From assembly GCA_026400355.1 (NCBI GenBank), contig JAPLPE010000019.1, forward strand, positions 170,650-234,649: a stretch of 64,000 nucleotides of DNA, read 5' to 3'. Below are positions 55,103-63,802 of the stretch, one piece after another. The translations under genes and the position numbers were made by a program. A model generated the notes under the pieces. It worked only from the letters and a program-made list of their open reading frames with translations. It was not told where the DNA came from and searched no databases. The DNA comes from Rhodobacterales bacterium. GTDB lineage: Bacteria; Pseudomonadota; Alphaproteobacteria; Rhodobacterales; Rhodobacteraceae. Positions within the stretch are counted from its first letter, which is position 1. Every line of letters starts with the position of its first letter.

Positions 55103-57103
55103 CTACCCCACCGCGATCCGCGGCCGTCCTTGCGCCGTGACACGAAGCCGCGCCTCGATGAACATCGGCTGGTTCTCGACCACAACCTCGTTGATCTCGC
55201 GTTCGATGGAAAGACGGATTTCGCCGACGCCGGCGTCACGGGCGCGGGTTTCGGCTTCGAGCGTCAGGGCAGTTTCGAGGGCGGCCAGCGCCGTGTCGCG
55301 GTCGGCAAAGCGCTGCGGGCCGGCGGGCAGGTGGATGGCAAAGGCACCGGGGCCGGGGCTTGTGACTGTGCCGGTGGCGGTCATGGCGACCTGGCCCACG
55401 ACGGCGCCGATGGCATTGGCCACACCTGCATGTTCGGGCAGGACCATGCGGGCGCCAAGACGGTCCCCTACGGCGCCATAGTAGAACGGCGCCGAGGCGC
55501 CGAGGCCGATCACGGGCACGCCAAGGGTCAGCGTCGTCTGGATCACCCCCCGATGACGGTCGAGGCCGGCGACGGTCAGGGGATGACGGGCCAGCGTATC
55601 GGGGGATTGGCCCCAGTCCCGGCTATCCTCGGCAAAGGCGGCCTCGATGAGGCAGTCGACGGTCTGGGCGGTCAGACGGTCGATGATCTGCTGCGCCATC
55701 ACGGCGGCACCGGCGGCGATCCGTTCGCCGCGTCCGTTGCGCTTGCGGCCAAAGAGGATGAGCGCCTTTTCGGCGGCGGCACTGTCCCATGCGGCCAGGC
55801 GGCCCAGAGCGTGGCTTGCGTCGGATGGCGTGACGCCCGCGATCATCACATGCCCGCGCGAGACCAGGCGGGTCAGCGCCGGGCCTTCGACGCGGGTGCG
55901 GACGGCCTGTGCGAGAGTCACGGGGCCTTCGGTCAGGCGGCTGGCGACGGTGGTTTCGCGGGGGTCGAGGCCTTCGGGCAGGCTGTGCCAGAGGGGGACG
56001 ACAAAGCGGCCCGCACCTTCGGGCGGGGCCTCGGCCGCGAGGGCCGCGTCAAGGGCACGGTGGACAAGGTCGGGGTGGGTCGTTGCCAGAAGGGAGACCG
56101 GCATCAGGCGGCGGGGGCCGAGGCGGAGCGAGCCATCGAGACCTTCGAGCAGGTGCACTTCGCTGTCGCCGCCAAGGCCGGTGGTGCGCATGGCGACCGC
56201 TTCAACCATGGTGCGGTAGGGGCCGACGCGGGCACCCTGCGGGTCAATGGCGGGGCGGCCGTCGCGGAGAAGGCAGACATCGGTCGTCGTGCCGCCGATG
56301 TCAGAGACAAGCGCGTCCTGTTCCCCGGTCAGCCAGCTTGCCCCGGCGATGGAGGCGGCGGGGCCGGAGAGGATCGTTTCGATCGGCTTTTCACGGGCGA
56401 GTGCCGCCGAAACGAGCGCCCCGTCGCCGCGCACGACCATAAGCCGGGCATGGACACCGATGCGGGTCATGTGCGCCTCGCAGGCCGAAATCAGGCGGGC
56501 GATCAGGCCGATCAGGCGGGCGTTCAGGACGGCGGTCAGGGCACGCTTGGGACCGCCCAGCGCCGAGGAGAGTTCGTGCGAACAGGTGACGGGAAGGCCC
56601 GTCAGGTTGCGGATCAGATCCCGGGCGGCCAGTTCGTGCGCCGGGTTGCGGGTGGCAAAGCGGGCGGCGACGGCAAAGCCGGTGATACCGGGAGGCAGCG
56701 CGCGGACGGCGGTTTCCAGTGCCGCAAGGTCGAGCGGGGCGATCTCGCCCCCGGCATGGGAATGGCCGCCGGGCAGGGCGATGACCGGATCGCCCTTGAG
56801 CGCGTCCGACAGGCCATCGCGGCCAAGTTCGCCTTCGTCAAAGCCGATGAAGATGAGGGCGACGCGGCCCCCTTGCCCTTCGACCAGCGCATTGGTGGCC
56901 AGCGTGGTGGAAAGCGAGACCATGACGACCTGCGCAGGATCGATCCCTGCCATGACAGCGTCAATGGCGGCACCCACACCAGGGGCAAGGTCGGGGCGGG
57001 TCGTCAGGGCCTTGGCCTTGGCCAGAACGGCCGTACCCGCCGCATCCATCAGGACGGCATCGGTGTAGGTGCCGCCGGTGTCGATGCCCACGAGATACGT
57101 CAT
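55103..57103 (-). CDS. Hydantoinase/5-oxoprolinase family protein (HyuA-like)
   Basis: 666 aa. The N-terminus 'VGIDTGGTYTDAVLMD' and the central 'VSDIGGTTTDVCLLRDGRP' are the two actin-like ATPase phosphate-binding motifs of HyuA/oxoprolinase A subunits. Such proteins open cyclic amides (hydantoins, 5-oxoproline) with ATP, usually with a HyuB partner. No hyuB lies beside it, which is unusual. A pyrimidine/hydantoin transporter operon is next door. Confidence 0.88.
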   Translation of the reverse strand: MTYLVGIDTGGTYTDAVLMDAAGTAVLAKAKALTTRPDLAPGVGAAIDAVMAGIDPAQVVMVSLSTTLATNALVEGQGGRVALIFIGFDEGELGRDGLSDALKGDPVIALPGGHSHAGGEIAPLDLAALETAVRALPPGITGFAVAARFATRNPAHELAARDLIRNLTGLPVTCSHELSSALGGPKRALTAVLNARLIGLIARLISACEAHMTRIGVHARLMVVRGDGALVSAALAREKPIETILSGPAASIAGASWLTGEQDALVSDIGGTTTDVCLLRDGRPAIDPQGARVGPYRTMVEAVAMRTTGLGGDSEVHLLEGLDGSLRLGPRRLMPVSLLATTHPDLVHRALDAALAAEAPPEGAGRFVVPLWHSLPEGLDPRETTVASRLTEGPVTLAQAVRTRVEGPALTRLVSRGHVMIAGVTPSDASHALGRLAAWDSAAAEKALILFGRKRNGRGERIAAGAAVMAQQIIDRLTAQTVDCLIEAAFAEDSRDWGQSPDTLARHPLTVAGLDRHRGVIQTTLTLGVPVIGLGASAPFYYGAVGDRLGARMVLPEHAGVANAIGAVVGQVAMTATGTVTSPGPGAFAIHLPAGPQRFADRDTALAALETALTLEAETRARDAGVGEIRLSIEREINEVVVENQPMFIEARLRVTAQGRPRIAVG

Positions 57104-57506
57104 CAGGTCTGTTGTCCTTGCCCGGTTTCAGCCGCGACTAGGTAACGCAGACAAATGGGGTTGCAAGCGGGATTGCGACGGGGCGGGGGCGAGGGGCGGC
57201 AAACGGGGGGTGACAAACATTTGGCTCGGGCGGCACTGCCAGTCTTCAATGACCAAGGCCTTCGCCTTGGTCACACGCCACATCAACGCTTTAAGGTCGG
57301 ACGCCCTAGCGTTCGGCCAGCCCCTGCCCCCCCCCAAAGGGCAGGCGCTCTGCCCCCGCCGGGGCAGGCGCCGGCCTTTTGCGAGGTTAGAGGAACGGGG
57401 GCCGGCGGACGCGGTGGGGCGTGAGCGGGGCCGCGCTTCCATTGGAAGCCAGGCCGATCCCGCTCATCTCGAACTCAAACCGATGATCCCCGGATCGAGA
57501 GAAGAC
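57104..57506. other. Intergenic region upstream of the HyuA-like gene
   Basis: No convincing gene in 403 bp. A perfect 10-bp hairpin TGACCAAGGC-CTTC-GCCTTGGTCA lies at 57250-57273, and a GC-rich imperfect repeat around 57340-57380 (CTGCCCC..GGGGCAG). A promoter for the HyuA-like gene must lie near 57104-57200 but is not obvious. Confidence 0.4.
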
Positions 57507-57537
57507 AAAAGGGCGCGGCGGCATCCCGCTGCGCCCC
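57507..57537 (-). terminator. Rho-independent terminator of the ThiY-type transporter operon
   Basis: Read on the minus strand, GGGCGC-A-GCGG and CCGC-C-GCGCCC pair around GATG and are followed by TTTTGTC. It starts about 20 bp after the binding-protein stop at 57558, in the right direction to end the long operon. Confidence 0.8.
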
Positions 57538-57557
57538 CCTATTCCGCCAGACCGGCC

Positions 57558-58541
57558 TTACTGCAGGGCAGCGTCCGTGATCGCGTGCGTGAAGGCACCT
57601 TCCGGAGCTTTGGAGATCACCGGGTCAGAGCCGCCGGCCAGCAGCGTGTCAACCGTGCGCTGGTAGGCCGCATCGTCGAGTGCACCATTGGAACCGGCGG
57701 TCAGCTTGGCGATTTCGGTCATCATGCTGAGCTGATGCTCGATCGTCTGGGCCCCGGTTTCATCATAGTCGATGATGATCTGTGCGGCTTCTTCGGGGTT
57801 TTCCCCGGCCCAGGCCCAGCCTTTCATCGATGCGCGCACGAAACGGACCATCTTGTCGGCGAAGGCGGGGTCGGCAAGGTTGGATTCGAGCGCGTAGATG
57901 CCGTCCTCAAGCGTGGCAACGCCCATGTCCTCATACTTGAACGTCACCAGATCGTCGGGGCTGACCCCGGCTTCGAGAACCTGATTGTATTCGTTGTAGG
58001 TCATGGTCGAGATGCAGTCTGCCTGACGCTGGAGCAGCGGATCGACGTTGAAGCCCTGCTTGAGGACCGTCACGCCATCGGGGCCGCCTTCGGTCGAAAT
58101 GCCCTCTTTGCTCATCCAGGACAGGAACGGATATTCGTTGCCAAAGAACCAGACGCCGATCGTCTTGCCCTTGAAATCCTGCGGGCCGGTGATGCCGGTG
58201 TCCTTCCAGCAGGTCAGCATCAGGCCCGACCGGGCAAATGGCTGGGCGATGTTGACGACGGGCAGGCCGCCTTCGCGCGCGGCAAGGGCCGAGGGCATCC
58301 AGTTCAGCATAACGTCGGCGCCGCCACCGGCCAGAACCTGCGGCGGGGCGATGTCGGGGCCGCCGGGGAGGATGGTCACATCAAGGTTTTCTTCTTCATA
58401 GAAGCCCTGATCCAGGGCGGCATAGTAGCCCGCGAACTGCGCCTGGGTGACCCACTGCAGTTGCAGACGCACCGAATCCTGCGCAAAGGCAGGGGCAGCA
58501 AAACCGGCCAGCAGCGTGGCAGACATCAGTATCTTCTTCAT
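57558..58541 (-). CDS. ABC transporter substrate-binding protein, ThiY/NMT1 family
   Basis: 327 aa with signal peptide MKKILMSATLLAGFAAPAFA cut before QDSV. NMT1/THI5-like pattern: 'VRLQLQWVTQAQFAGYYAAL', 'QGFYEEENLDVTILPGGPDI', 'GGADVMLNWMPSALAAREGG' and 'FKGKTIGVWFFGNEYPFLSW'. The family binds formylaminopyrimidine-type or other pyrimidine compounds. Last gene before the terminator; with two permeases and an ATPase it forms a complete importer. Confidence 0.88.
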   Translation of the reverse strand: MKKILMSATLLAGFAAPAFAQDSVRLQLQWVTQAQFAGYYAALDQGFYEEENLDVTILPGGPDIAPPQVLAGGGADVMLNWMPSALAAREGGLPVVNIAQPFARSGLMLTCWKDTGITGPQDFKGKTIGVWFFGNEYPFLSWMSKEGISTEGGPDGVTVLKQGFNVDPLLQRQADCISTMTYNEYNQVLEAGVSPDDLVTFKYEDMGVATLEDGIYALESNLADPAFADKMVRFVRASMKGWAWAGENPEEAAQIIIDYDETGAQTIEHQLSMMTEIAKLTAGSNGALDDAAYQRTVDTLLAGGSDPVISKAPEGAFTHAITDAALQ

Positions 58542-58622
58542 CGTTCAGACCTCCTTGGTGTCAAAATCCGTTCTTCCCGTTGTGCTCGGTCGCCTGTGCG
58601 CGCGCCCCGTGTCGTTTCTTGT

Positions 58623-59468
58623 TCATGTCCGTTGAGAGGGGTGCCAGAAGGTTACCCCGCGTTCGATCAATGCCATAATGCCATAGAATGCGCTGCCCGC
58701 CAGTGCCGAAACGAGGATCGCCGACCAGACGGCATCGAGCGCAAGCTGCCCGACCGAGGTCGAGATGCGGAAGCCAAGCCCCACGGTGGGGGAGCCGAAG
58801 AATTCAGCGACAATGGCCCCGATCAGCGCGAGCGTCGTGGAAATCTTGAGCCCGTTGAAGATGAAGGGCATGGCGGCGGGCAGGCGCAGCTTGATCAGGG
58901 TTTGCCACCAAGACGCGCCATAGGTGCGCATCAGATCACGCTGCATGGACGATGTGTCGCGCAGGCCCGCGACGGTGTTCACAAGCATCGGGAAAAAAAC
59001 CATGATGACGACGACCGCCGCCTTGGACTGCCAGCCGAAGCCGTACCACATGACCAGGATCGGCGCGGTGCCCACGATGGGCAGAGCCGCCATGAAGCCC
59101 CCCACGGGCAAAAGGCCCCGGCGCAGGAAATCGAACCGGTCGGCAAGGATCGCCACAAGGACCGCTGCCGTGCAGCCAATGACATAGCCCGACAGCCCGC
59201 CCTTGAGGATGGTCTGGACGAAATCCTGCCAGAGGATCGGCAGCATGGTGACAAAGGTCGCGCCGATCTGGCTGGGTGCGGGCAGGATGACGGGTGGCAC
59301 GTTCAGGCCGCGCACGACAAGTTCCCAGATGACAATAAGCGTGACGCCAAAGATCGCTGGAACAAGCAGGCGGACGGCGGTGGAGTCCGAGGAAGGGCCG
59401 TTGGCCAGTTGCGCATTCAGCATCCATGCCGCGATCCAGACGATCAGGGCGACGGCGATTTCGATCAC
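58623..59468 (-). CDS. ABC transporter permease (ThiX/SsuC type)
   Basis: 281 aa, six helices. The EAA loop 'LRDTSSMQRDLMRTYGASWWQTLIKLRLPAAMPFIFNGLKI' is typical of the nitrate/sulfonate/taurine/pyrimidine permease family. It overlaps the next permease by 4 bp. The 81-bp gap before the binding-protein gene carries only its ribosome-binding site. Confidence 0.88.
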   Translation of the reverse strand: MIEIAVALIVWIAAWMLNAQLANGPSSDSTAVRLLVPAIFGVTLIVIWELVVRGLNVPPVILPAPSQIGATFVTMLPILWQDFVQTILKGGLSGYVIGCTAAVLVAILADRFDFLRRGLLPVGGFMAALPIVGTAPILVMWYGFGWQSKAAVVVIMVFFPMLVNTVAGLRDTSSMQRDLMRTYGASWWQTLIKLRLPAAMPFIFNGLKISTTLALIGAIVAEFFGSPTVGLGFRISTSVGQLALDAVWSAILVSALAGSAFYGIMALIERGVTFWHPSQRT

Positions 59469-60418
59469 GGCTGCACCCCCATGCGCCGAAGCGTGCGCCG
59501 TTCAATGAGTGAGATCAGGCCCACAAGGCTGGCTGCAAGGATCGCGGCGGCGAAAAGCGCGGCCCAGATCTGTGCCGTCTGGCCATAGTAGGACCCGGCC
59601 AGCATCCGCGCACCAAGGCCCGCAACGGCGCCCGTGGGCAGTTCACCCACGATTGCACCGACGAGCGAAGCCGAAATGCCGATCTTGAGCGAGGCGAAAA
59701 GATAGGGGACCGAGGACGGCAGGCGGAGTTTCCAGAAACCCTGCGATTTGCTGGCGTTATAGGTCTGCAACAGGTCAAGCTGCATCTGGTCGGGGCTGCG
59801 CAGCCCCTTGACCATGCCCACGACGACCGGGAAGAAGGACAGATACGCGCTGATCACCGCCTTGGGGATGATCCCCTGTATCCCCGCCGCATACATCACC
59901 ACGATGATCATCGGCGCGATGGCGATGATGGGGATTGTCTGGCTGACGATGGCCCAGGGCATGACGGACATGTCCATCGTCCTGGAATGGACGATGCCCA
60001 CGGCCAGAAGGATGCCCAGCGCCGTGCCGATGACAAAACCAAGAAGCGTGGCCGACAGGGTGATGCCACCATGATAGATCAGCGATTTCTTGGAAAACTC
60101 GCCCGACTGGACAAAGCCGCGGCGGCCAAAGACCTCTTCCTGAATGGTGGTTTCGTAGAACTCGGCGGCGACCTGATGCGGCGCGGGCAGGCGGGGACGG
60201 TCAAGCGACCAGCCCCCCGCGGCAAGGCCCGCGTTTTCCAGCGCAAGGACGATCCCCGATGCCGCGGCCCGGGTCTTCGCATCGCCACCGTTTACGGAAA
60301 TACCCGCGTTTTCGGCGGCGGTCAGCGTCTCGTGAATGTTCATGGGCAGGGCTGCGACGTACCAGAAGGCGATGATCGCCAGCACAACTGTCACGACAGG
60401 CAGGAAGGCACTCTTCAT
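59465..60418 (-). CDS. ABC transporter permease, second subunit
   Basis: 317 aa from ATG 60418 (overlapping the upstream stop as ATGA). It has a long region between the first helix and the rest (about residues 28-115, 'GGWSLDRPRLPAPHQVAAEF'), then the permease domain with the EAA loop 'LRSPDQMQLDLLQTYNASKSQGFWKLRLPSS'. It pairs with the downstream permease as a heterodimer. Confidence 0.88.
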   Translation of the reverse strand: MKSAFLPVVTVVLAIIAFWYVAALPMNIHETLTAAENAGISVNGGDAKTRAAASGIVLALENAGLAAGGWSLDRPRLPAPHQVAAEFYETTIQEEVFGRRGFVQSGEFSKKSLIYHGGITLSATLLGFVIGTALGILLAVGIVHSRTMDMSVMPWAIVSQTIPIIAIAPMIIVVMYAAGIQGIIPKAVISAYLSFFPVVVGMVKGLRSPDQMQLDLLQTYNASKSQGFWKLRLPSSVPYLFASLKIGISASLVGAIVGELPTGAVAGLGARMLAGSYYGQTAQIWAALFAAAILAASLVGLISLIERRTLRRMGVQP

Positions 60419-60750
60419 CGCGCCCCCTCTTGCGGCCAGACGATCAGGGCCACGGCGACGACGCCCAGCGCGATGCCGGTCCACTGGATCAGGGTGGGGC
60501 GTTCTCCGAACAGCCAGACGGCAATGAGGGTGCCGAGGACAAGCTGAAGGACCGAAGAGACCGAAACTGCAATCGCCATGCCGCTGTCGCGCAGGACGCG
60601 GATCATCATGAGGTTGCCGACGCAGTACAGGAAAAGGGCCCCGATGAGCGACGGCAGGTGCGGCGCGGTCGCATAGCTGCGCAGGATCGAGGTGGCCGTC
60701 AGAAACACGACCATCGCGCCGCCAAGCCAGACAAGGGTGAATCCGCTCAT
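60415..60750 (-). CDS. Small EamA/SMR-like membrane protein
   Basis: 111 aa, four helices, ending 'GERPTLIQWTGIALGVVAVALIVW', the DMT-superfamily hallmark. This is half the usual EamA length and close to SMR size. Overlaps on both sides by 4 bp. Probably a small-molecule exporter or part of the transport system in this operon. Confidence 0.8.
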   Translation of the reverse strand: MSGFTLVWLGGAMVVFLTATSILRSYATAPHLPSLIGALFLYCVGNLMMIRVLRDSGMAIAVSVSSVLQLVLGTLIAVWLFGERPTLIQWTGIALGVVAVALIVWPQEGAR

Positions 60751-60890
60751 GCCTGTGCTTCCCCGGTATGGCGCCGGATCGGCCGGAAAGCCGCAGCGGC
60801 TATCAGGTTTCGGGAAGTGCCATCAGGCGTCGTTCCCGATGCGCGGAGCAGGATGACATGGGCCAGGAGGCGGCGGGGTTTCAGGGGCAT
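60747..60890 (-). CDS. Small coupled ORF of 47 residues
   Basis: MPLKPRRLLAHVILLRASG... to TGEAQA. TGAGGA (part of the previous gene's stop) supplies a ribosome-binding site five bases before ATG 60890. The stop overlaps the next gene's ATG (ATGA). Coupling on both sides supports translation. No helix, rich in Arg, no family recognised. Confidence 0.45.
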   Translation of the reverse strand: MPLKPRRLLAHVILLRASGTTPDGTSRNLIAAAAFRPIRRHTGEAQA

Positions 60891-60895
60891 GGTCC

Positions 60896-61090
60896 TCATT
60901 TGCGGCGCATGATCACTGTGGCCAGAAAGACCGCGTTGGCGATGATGGCGAGGACGTAAAGGACGATGAGGATCAGCGGATGACTCAACCCGTTCCCCAG
61001 GATCAGGACGTAAAGGAAATAGAGCGTGATGAACGCCGAAAAGATGATTGCCGGCGTCGAGGCGCGGCGGGGTTCGGGCGCGTCACTCAT
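60896..61090 (-). CDS. Small two-helix membrane protein
   Basis: 64 aa, MSDAPEPRRASTPAIIFSAF...; helices at about 14-34 and 38-59, ending IMRRK. It overlaps the ATPase gene by 8 bp, so it is translated with it. Function unknown; perhaps a transporter accessory. Confidence 0.65.
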   Translation of the reverse strand: MSDAPEPRRASTPAIIFSAFITLYFLYVLILGNGLSHPLILIVLYVLAIIANAVFLATVIMRRK

Positions 61091-61874
61091 CCAGATGCCC
61101 CGCACGCAGGCCTTGGCGGACGCGATGGGCGATGGCGATGAATTCGGCACTGTCTCGGATGTCGAGCGGGCGGTCGCGCGGCAGGGGGCTTTCGATCACA
61201 TCGGTGATCCGGCCGGGGCGGGGCGACATGACGACGATCCTGGAGGACAGATAGACGGCCTCTGGGATCGAATGGGTGACGAAAAGGATGGTCTTTTCCG
61301 TCCGTGCCCAGAGACGGAGGAGTTCTTCGTTCAGGCGGTCCCGGACGATTTCGTCCAATGCGCCAAAGGGTTCGTCCATCAGCAGGATATCGGCGTCAAA
61401 GGCCAACGCGCGGGCGATCGAGGCGCGCTGCTGCATGCCGCCTGACAGTTGCCACGGGTATTTTTTCTCGAACCCCGACAATTCGACCAGGTCGAGCGTT
61501 CGTTTGACCCGGGTTTCCTGATCGGACTTGGAAAAACCCATGATTTCAAGCGGCAGGCGGATATTGCCGCCGATGGTGCGCCAAGGGTAGAGGCCCGCCG
61601 CCTGAAAGACATAGCCATAGGCGCGGGCCTGCCGGGCCTGATCGGGGGTCATGCCGTTTACGCTGACCGTGCCGCCTGTCGCCGTCTCGAGCCCGGCCAC
61701 GACCCGCAGGAAGGTTGTCTTGCCGCAGCCCGAGGGGCCGATGAAGCTTACGAACTCGCCCTTGGCGATGTTCAGGTTCACGTCCTTGAGCGCATGGACC
61801 GGGCCGTCGCCGGTCTGGAACACAAGTTCGAGGCCCTGTGCAGCGATGATCGGGCCGCCTACACTGTCAGTCAT
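61083..61874 (-). CDS. ABC transporter ATP-binding protein (ThiZ/SsuB type)
   Basis: 263 aa; Walker A GPSGCGKT (46-53), signature 'LSGGMQQRASIARALAFDAD', Walker B '[11 protein letters not shown]', and 'TRTEKTILFVTHSIPEAVYLSSRI'-type D/H loops as in the nitrate/sulfonate/pyrimidine subfamily. It energises the two permeases encoded downstream. Divergent from the cupin gene by 23 bp. Confidence 0.9.
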   Translation of the reverse strand: MTDSVGGPIIAAQGLELVFQTGDGPVHALKDVNLNIAKGEFVSFIGPSGCGKTTFLRVVAGLETATGGTVSVNGMTPDQARQARAYGYVFQAAGLYPWRTIGGNIRLPLEIMGFSKSDQETRVKRTLDLVELSGFEKKYPWQLSGGMQQRASIARALAFDADILLMDEPFGALDEIVRDRLNEELLRLWARTEKTILFVTHSIPEAVYLSSRIVVMSPRPGRITDVIESPLPRDRPLDIRDSAEFIAIAHRVRQGLRAGHLDE

Positions 61875-61897
61875 TCCGTCACCATTCCGAGGTTTTC

Positions 61898-62305
61898 ATG
61901 ACCCCCTGTCAGAAGCTGACCCCCGGCGCACAGACCTATGCGGGCAAGCAGGGCTTTTCCTATTTCGAAGGCATCGCATCCGAAACCGTGGGGTCGAAGG
62001 GTGTGTGCATGCATCTTCTGACGATCCCGCCCGGTGGCCGCGCCAAGGCGCACAAGCACGCGACGCATGAGACGGCGATCTATGTCCTGTCGGGTGTGAC
62101 CGAGATGTTCTGGGGCGAAAAGCTGGAACACCGGATGACGATTTCGGCGGGCGAAATGCTGTATATCCCCGCCGACGTGCCGCATCTGCCGTTCAATCCG
62201 GGCACGGAGCCTGCGAGCGCCGTGATCGCCCGGACGGACCCGCATGAGCAGGAAAGTGTGGTGCTGCTGCCGGAGCTGGAGGCGTTGGTCGCTGATTTGA
62301 AATGA
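61898..62305 (+). CDS. Cupin-domain protein
   Basis: 135 aa single cupin. The first motif 'HKHATHETAIYVLSGVTEMFWG' supplies His, His and Glu metal ligands, and the second is 'AGEMLYIPADVPHLPFNPG'. It is the only plus-strand gene inside the transporter operon region. Small cupins of this kind accompany pyrimidine or ureide catabolic genes; the reaction is unknown. Confidence 0.85.
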   Translation: MTPCQKLTPGAQTYAGKQGFSYFEGIASETVGSKGVCMHLLTIPPGGRAKAHKHATHETAIYVLSGVTEMFWGEKLEHRMTISAGEMLYIPADVPHLPFNPGTEPASAVIARTDPHEQESVVLLPELEALVADLK

Positions 62306-62433
62306 CCCGTTGGGGGCGGCCCCCGGGGCTCTGCCCGTCGCCATGGTGCTTGCACCAATTGCGCACAACGGCGACCTCACGAGGTATTTGGCCGACAAAG
62401 AAACACCGGCACTTTGGACTGGGGTGGTCGGGG

Positions 62434-62847
62434 TCATGTGAGGCGGGCCCAGACCAAGTGGAAGGCCGCGCCGCCGACGGCACCCGAAACGGACCAGATC
62501 AGCAGCAGCGGCAGGAAGTTTTCGCCCGTTGATCCCGAAGACACGGAGAACAAGAGCGCAAAGAAGACCGCCGGAATTGCCGCGCCCGAGATGACGAAGG
62601 CGGGCAGGCTCCAAAGGCCCGCCTTGTGCAGAAGGAAAGTCAGGAGCGCCACCGGCACGAAGGCCATCGCTGTCGCGAAGGGCAACACGCGGGTGGCCCA
62701 GAGGCCGAAGTGGCCGCCTTGCCCCGGTTCGCCTACCACCAGCGTCGTGCCGATCGCCGCCACCAATGTGCCCGCGACGGCAGCAGCCAGATAGGCGGCG
62801 CACCAGCGGAGCGAGGGGTTGAGGCGCGGCGGGGGCAGGTCCGTCAT
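62434..62847 (-). CDS. Four-helix membrane protein
   Basis: 137 aa with helices at about 14-36, 45-66, 75-97 and 105-127; it starts MTDLPPPRLNPSLRW. It overlaps the SDR gene by 4 bp. No family recognised. The 128-bp gap 62306-62433 has a GC-rich inverted stretch (GGGGGC..GCCCCC) but no gene. Confidence 0.65.
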   Translation of the reverse strand: MTDLPPPRLNPSLRWCAAYLAAAVAGTLVAAIGTTLVVGEPGQGGHFGLWATRVLPFATAMAFVPVALLTFLLHKAGLWSLPAFVISGAAIPAVFFALLFSVSSGSTGENFLPLLLIWSVSGAVGGAAFHLVWARLT

Positions 62848-63542
62848 ACCGACCTCATCAGCCCGCCATCGACGCGCAGGCTTTGGCCGGTGATGTAGCC
62901 TGCCCCTTCCGAGGCAAGGAAGGCGACGGTGGCGGCAATCTCCTCGGCCGTGCCGTAGCGGCGCATGGGGGGCTGGGCGGCGCGTTCGGCAGTCTGGGGC
63001 AGGCTGTCGATCCAGCCGGGCAGGACGTTGTTCATCCGCACATTGCGGGCGGCGTATTCGTCGGCAAAGAGTTTCGTGTAGGCGGCAAGGCCCGCGCGGG
63101 CCACGGCAGAGGTGGGGAACATGGCGCTGGGTTCACCCACCCAGGCGGTCGAGATGTTGATGATCGCGCCGCCGCCCCCGGTCACCATGTGGGGCGTGAC
63201 AAGGCGGGTCGCGCGGACGACGTTCATGAAGTAGATGTCGATGCCCCTGTGCCAGTCTTCGTCGCTGATTTCGAGCAGGGGGGCGCGGGGGCCGTGGCCT
63301 GCGGAGTTGACGAGAACGTCGATCCGGCCCCAGCGGTCCATCGCGCCGTCGACGAGGCGTTTGAGGTCATCGGTGGACTGGTTCGACCCGGTGACGCCAA
63401 GGCCACCAAGCTCGGCCGCCAGTGCCTCGCCCTTGCCCGAGGAGGAGAGGTTGGCCACGGCAAAGCCGTCGGCGGCGAGTTTGCGGGCGGCGGCGGCGCC
63501 CATGCCGGAACCGCCGGCGGTGATGAGGGCGACTTTCCCCAA
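62844..63542 (-). CDS. SDR-family protein lacking the usual Tyr/Lys
   Basis: 232 aa from TTG 63542 (GGAG upstream). The Rossmann part is intact: 'TAGGSGMGAAAARKLAADG' (8-26), 'NSAGHGP' (79-85), 'IINISTAW' with Ser131, and a C-terminal 'YITGQSLRVDGGLMRSV'. Where classical SDRs have YxxxK, this reads S145-A-V-A-R149, so catalytic Tyr and Lys are replaced. It may be a cofactor-binding non-enzyme or use another mechanism. It lies between hydA and the transporter. Confidence 0.85.
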   Translation of the reverse strand: MGKVALITAGGSGMGAAAARKLAADGFAVANLSSSGKGEALAAELGGLGVTGSNQSTDDLKRLVDGAMDRWGRIDVLVNSAGHGPRAPLLEISDEDWHRGIDIYFMNVVRATRLVTPHMVTGGGGAIINISTAWVGEPSAMFPTSAVARAGLAAYTKLFADEYAARNVRMNNVLPGWIDSLPQTAERAAQPPMRRYGTAEEIAATVAFLASEGAGYITGQSLRVDGGLMRSV

Positions 63543-63611
63543 TTCAATTCCACTCCAAGTGAATTTGAAAATCTGTTACAATGACACTCGAAACTCGCTT
63601 CAAACCACATT

Positions 63612-63770
63612 TCATCCTAGGGTTTCTGCTTGATCGACTGCAACGGAAGGGGCGGTTTGTCGCCCAGTGAGTGTGCAAAACCCAAGCAGCAAAATGGCCA
63701 AGAAAGCTGTCAATATTGGGTGGCGCTGAATGAACCAGCCCCCCTTCATCAACTTCGAGTTCGATGCCAT
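63612..63770 (-). CDS. Small membrane protein
   Basis: 52 aa from ATG 63770, with AGGAG and GGGAG upstream: MASNSKLMKGGWFIQRHPIL..., one helix at about 18-36. It is less GC-rich than its neighbours. It sits between hydA and the SDR gene on the same strand. No family recognised. Confidence 0.5.
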   Translation of the reverse strand: MASNSKLMKGGWFIQRHPILTAFLAILLLGFCTLTGRQTAPSVAVDQAETLG

Positions 63771-63802
63771 CTCCCTGACTCCTTGCTTGCCTTGAAACTC
63801 CG

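Noticed and set aside
55130..57145. 671-codon plus-strand frame opposite the HyuA-like gene
   Set aside because: Antisense shadow; the HyuA ATPase motifs are on the minus strand.
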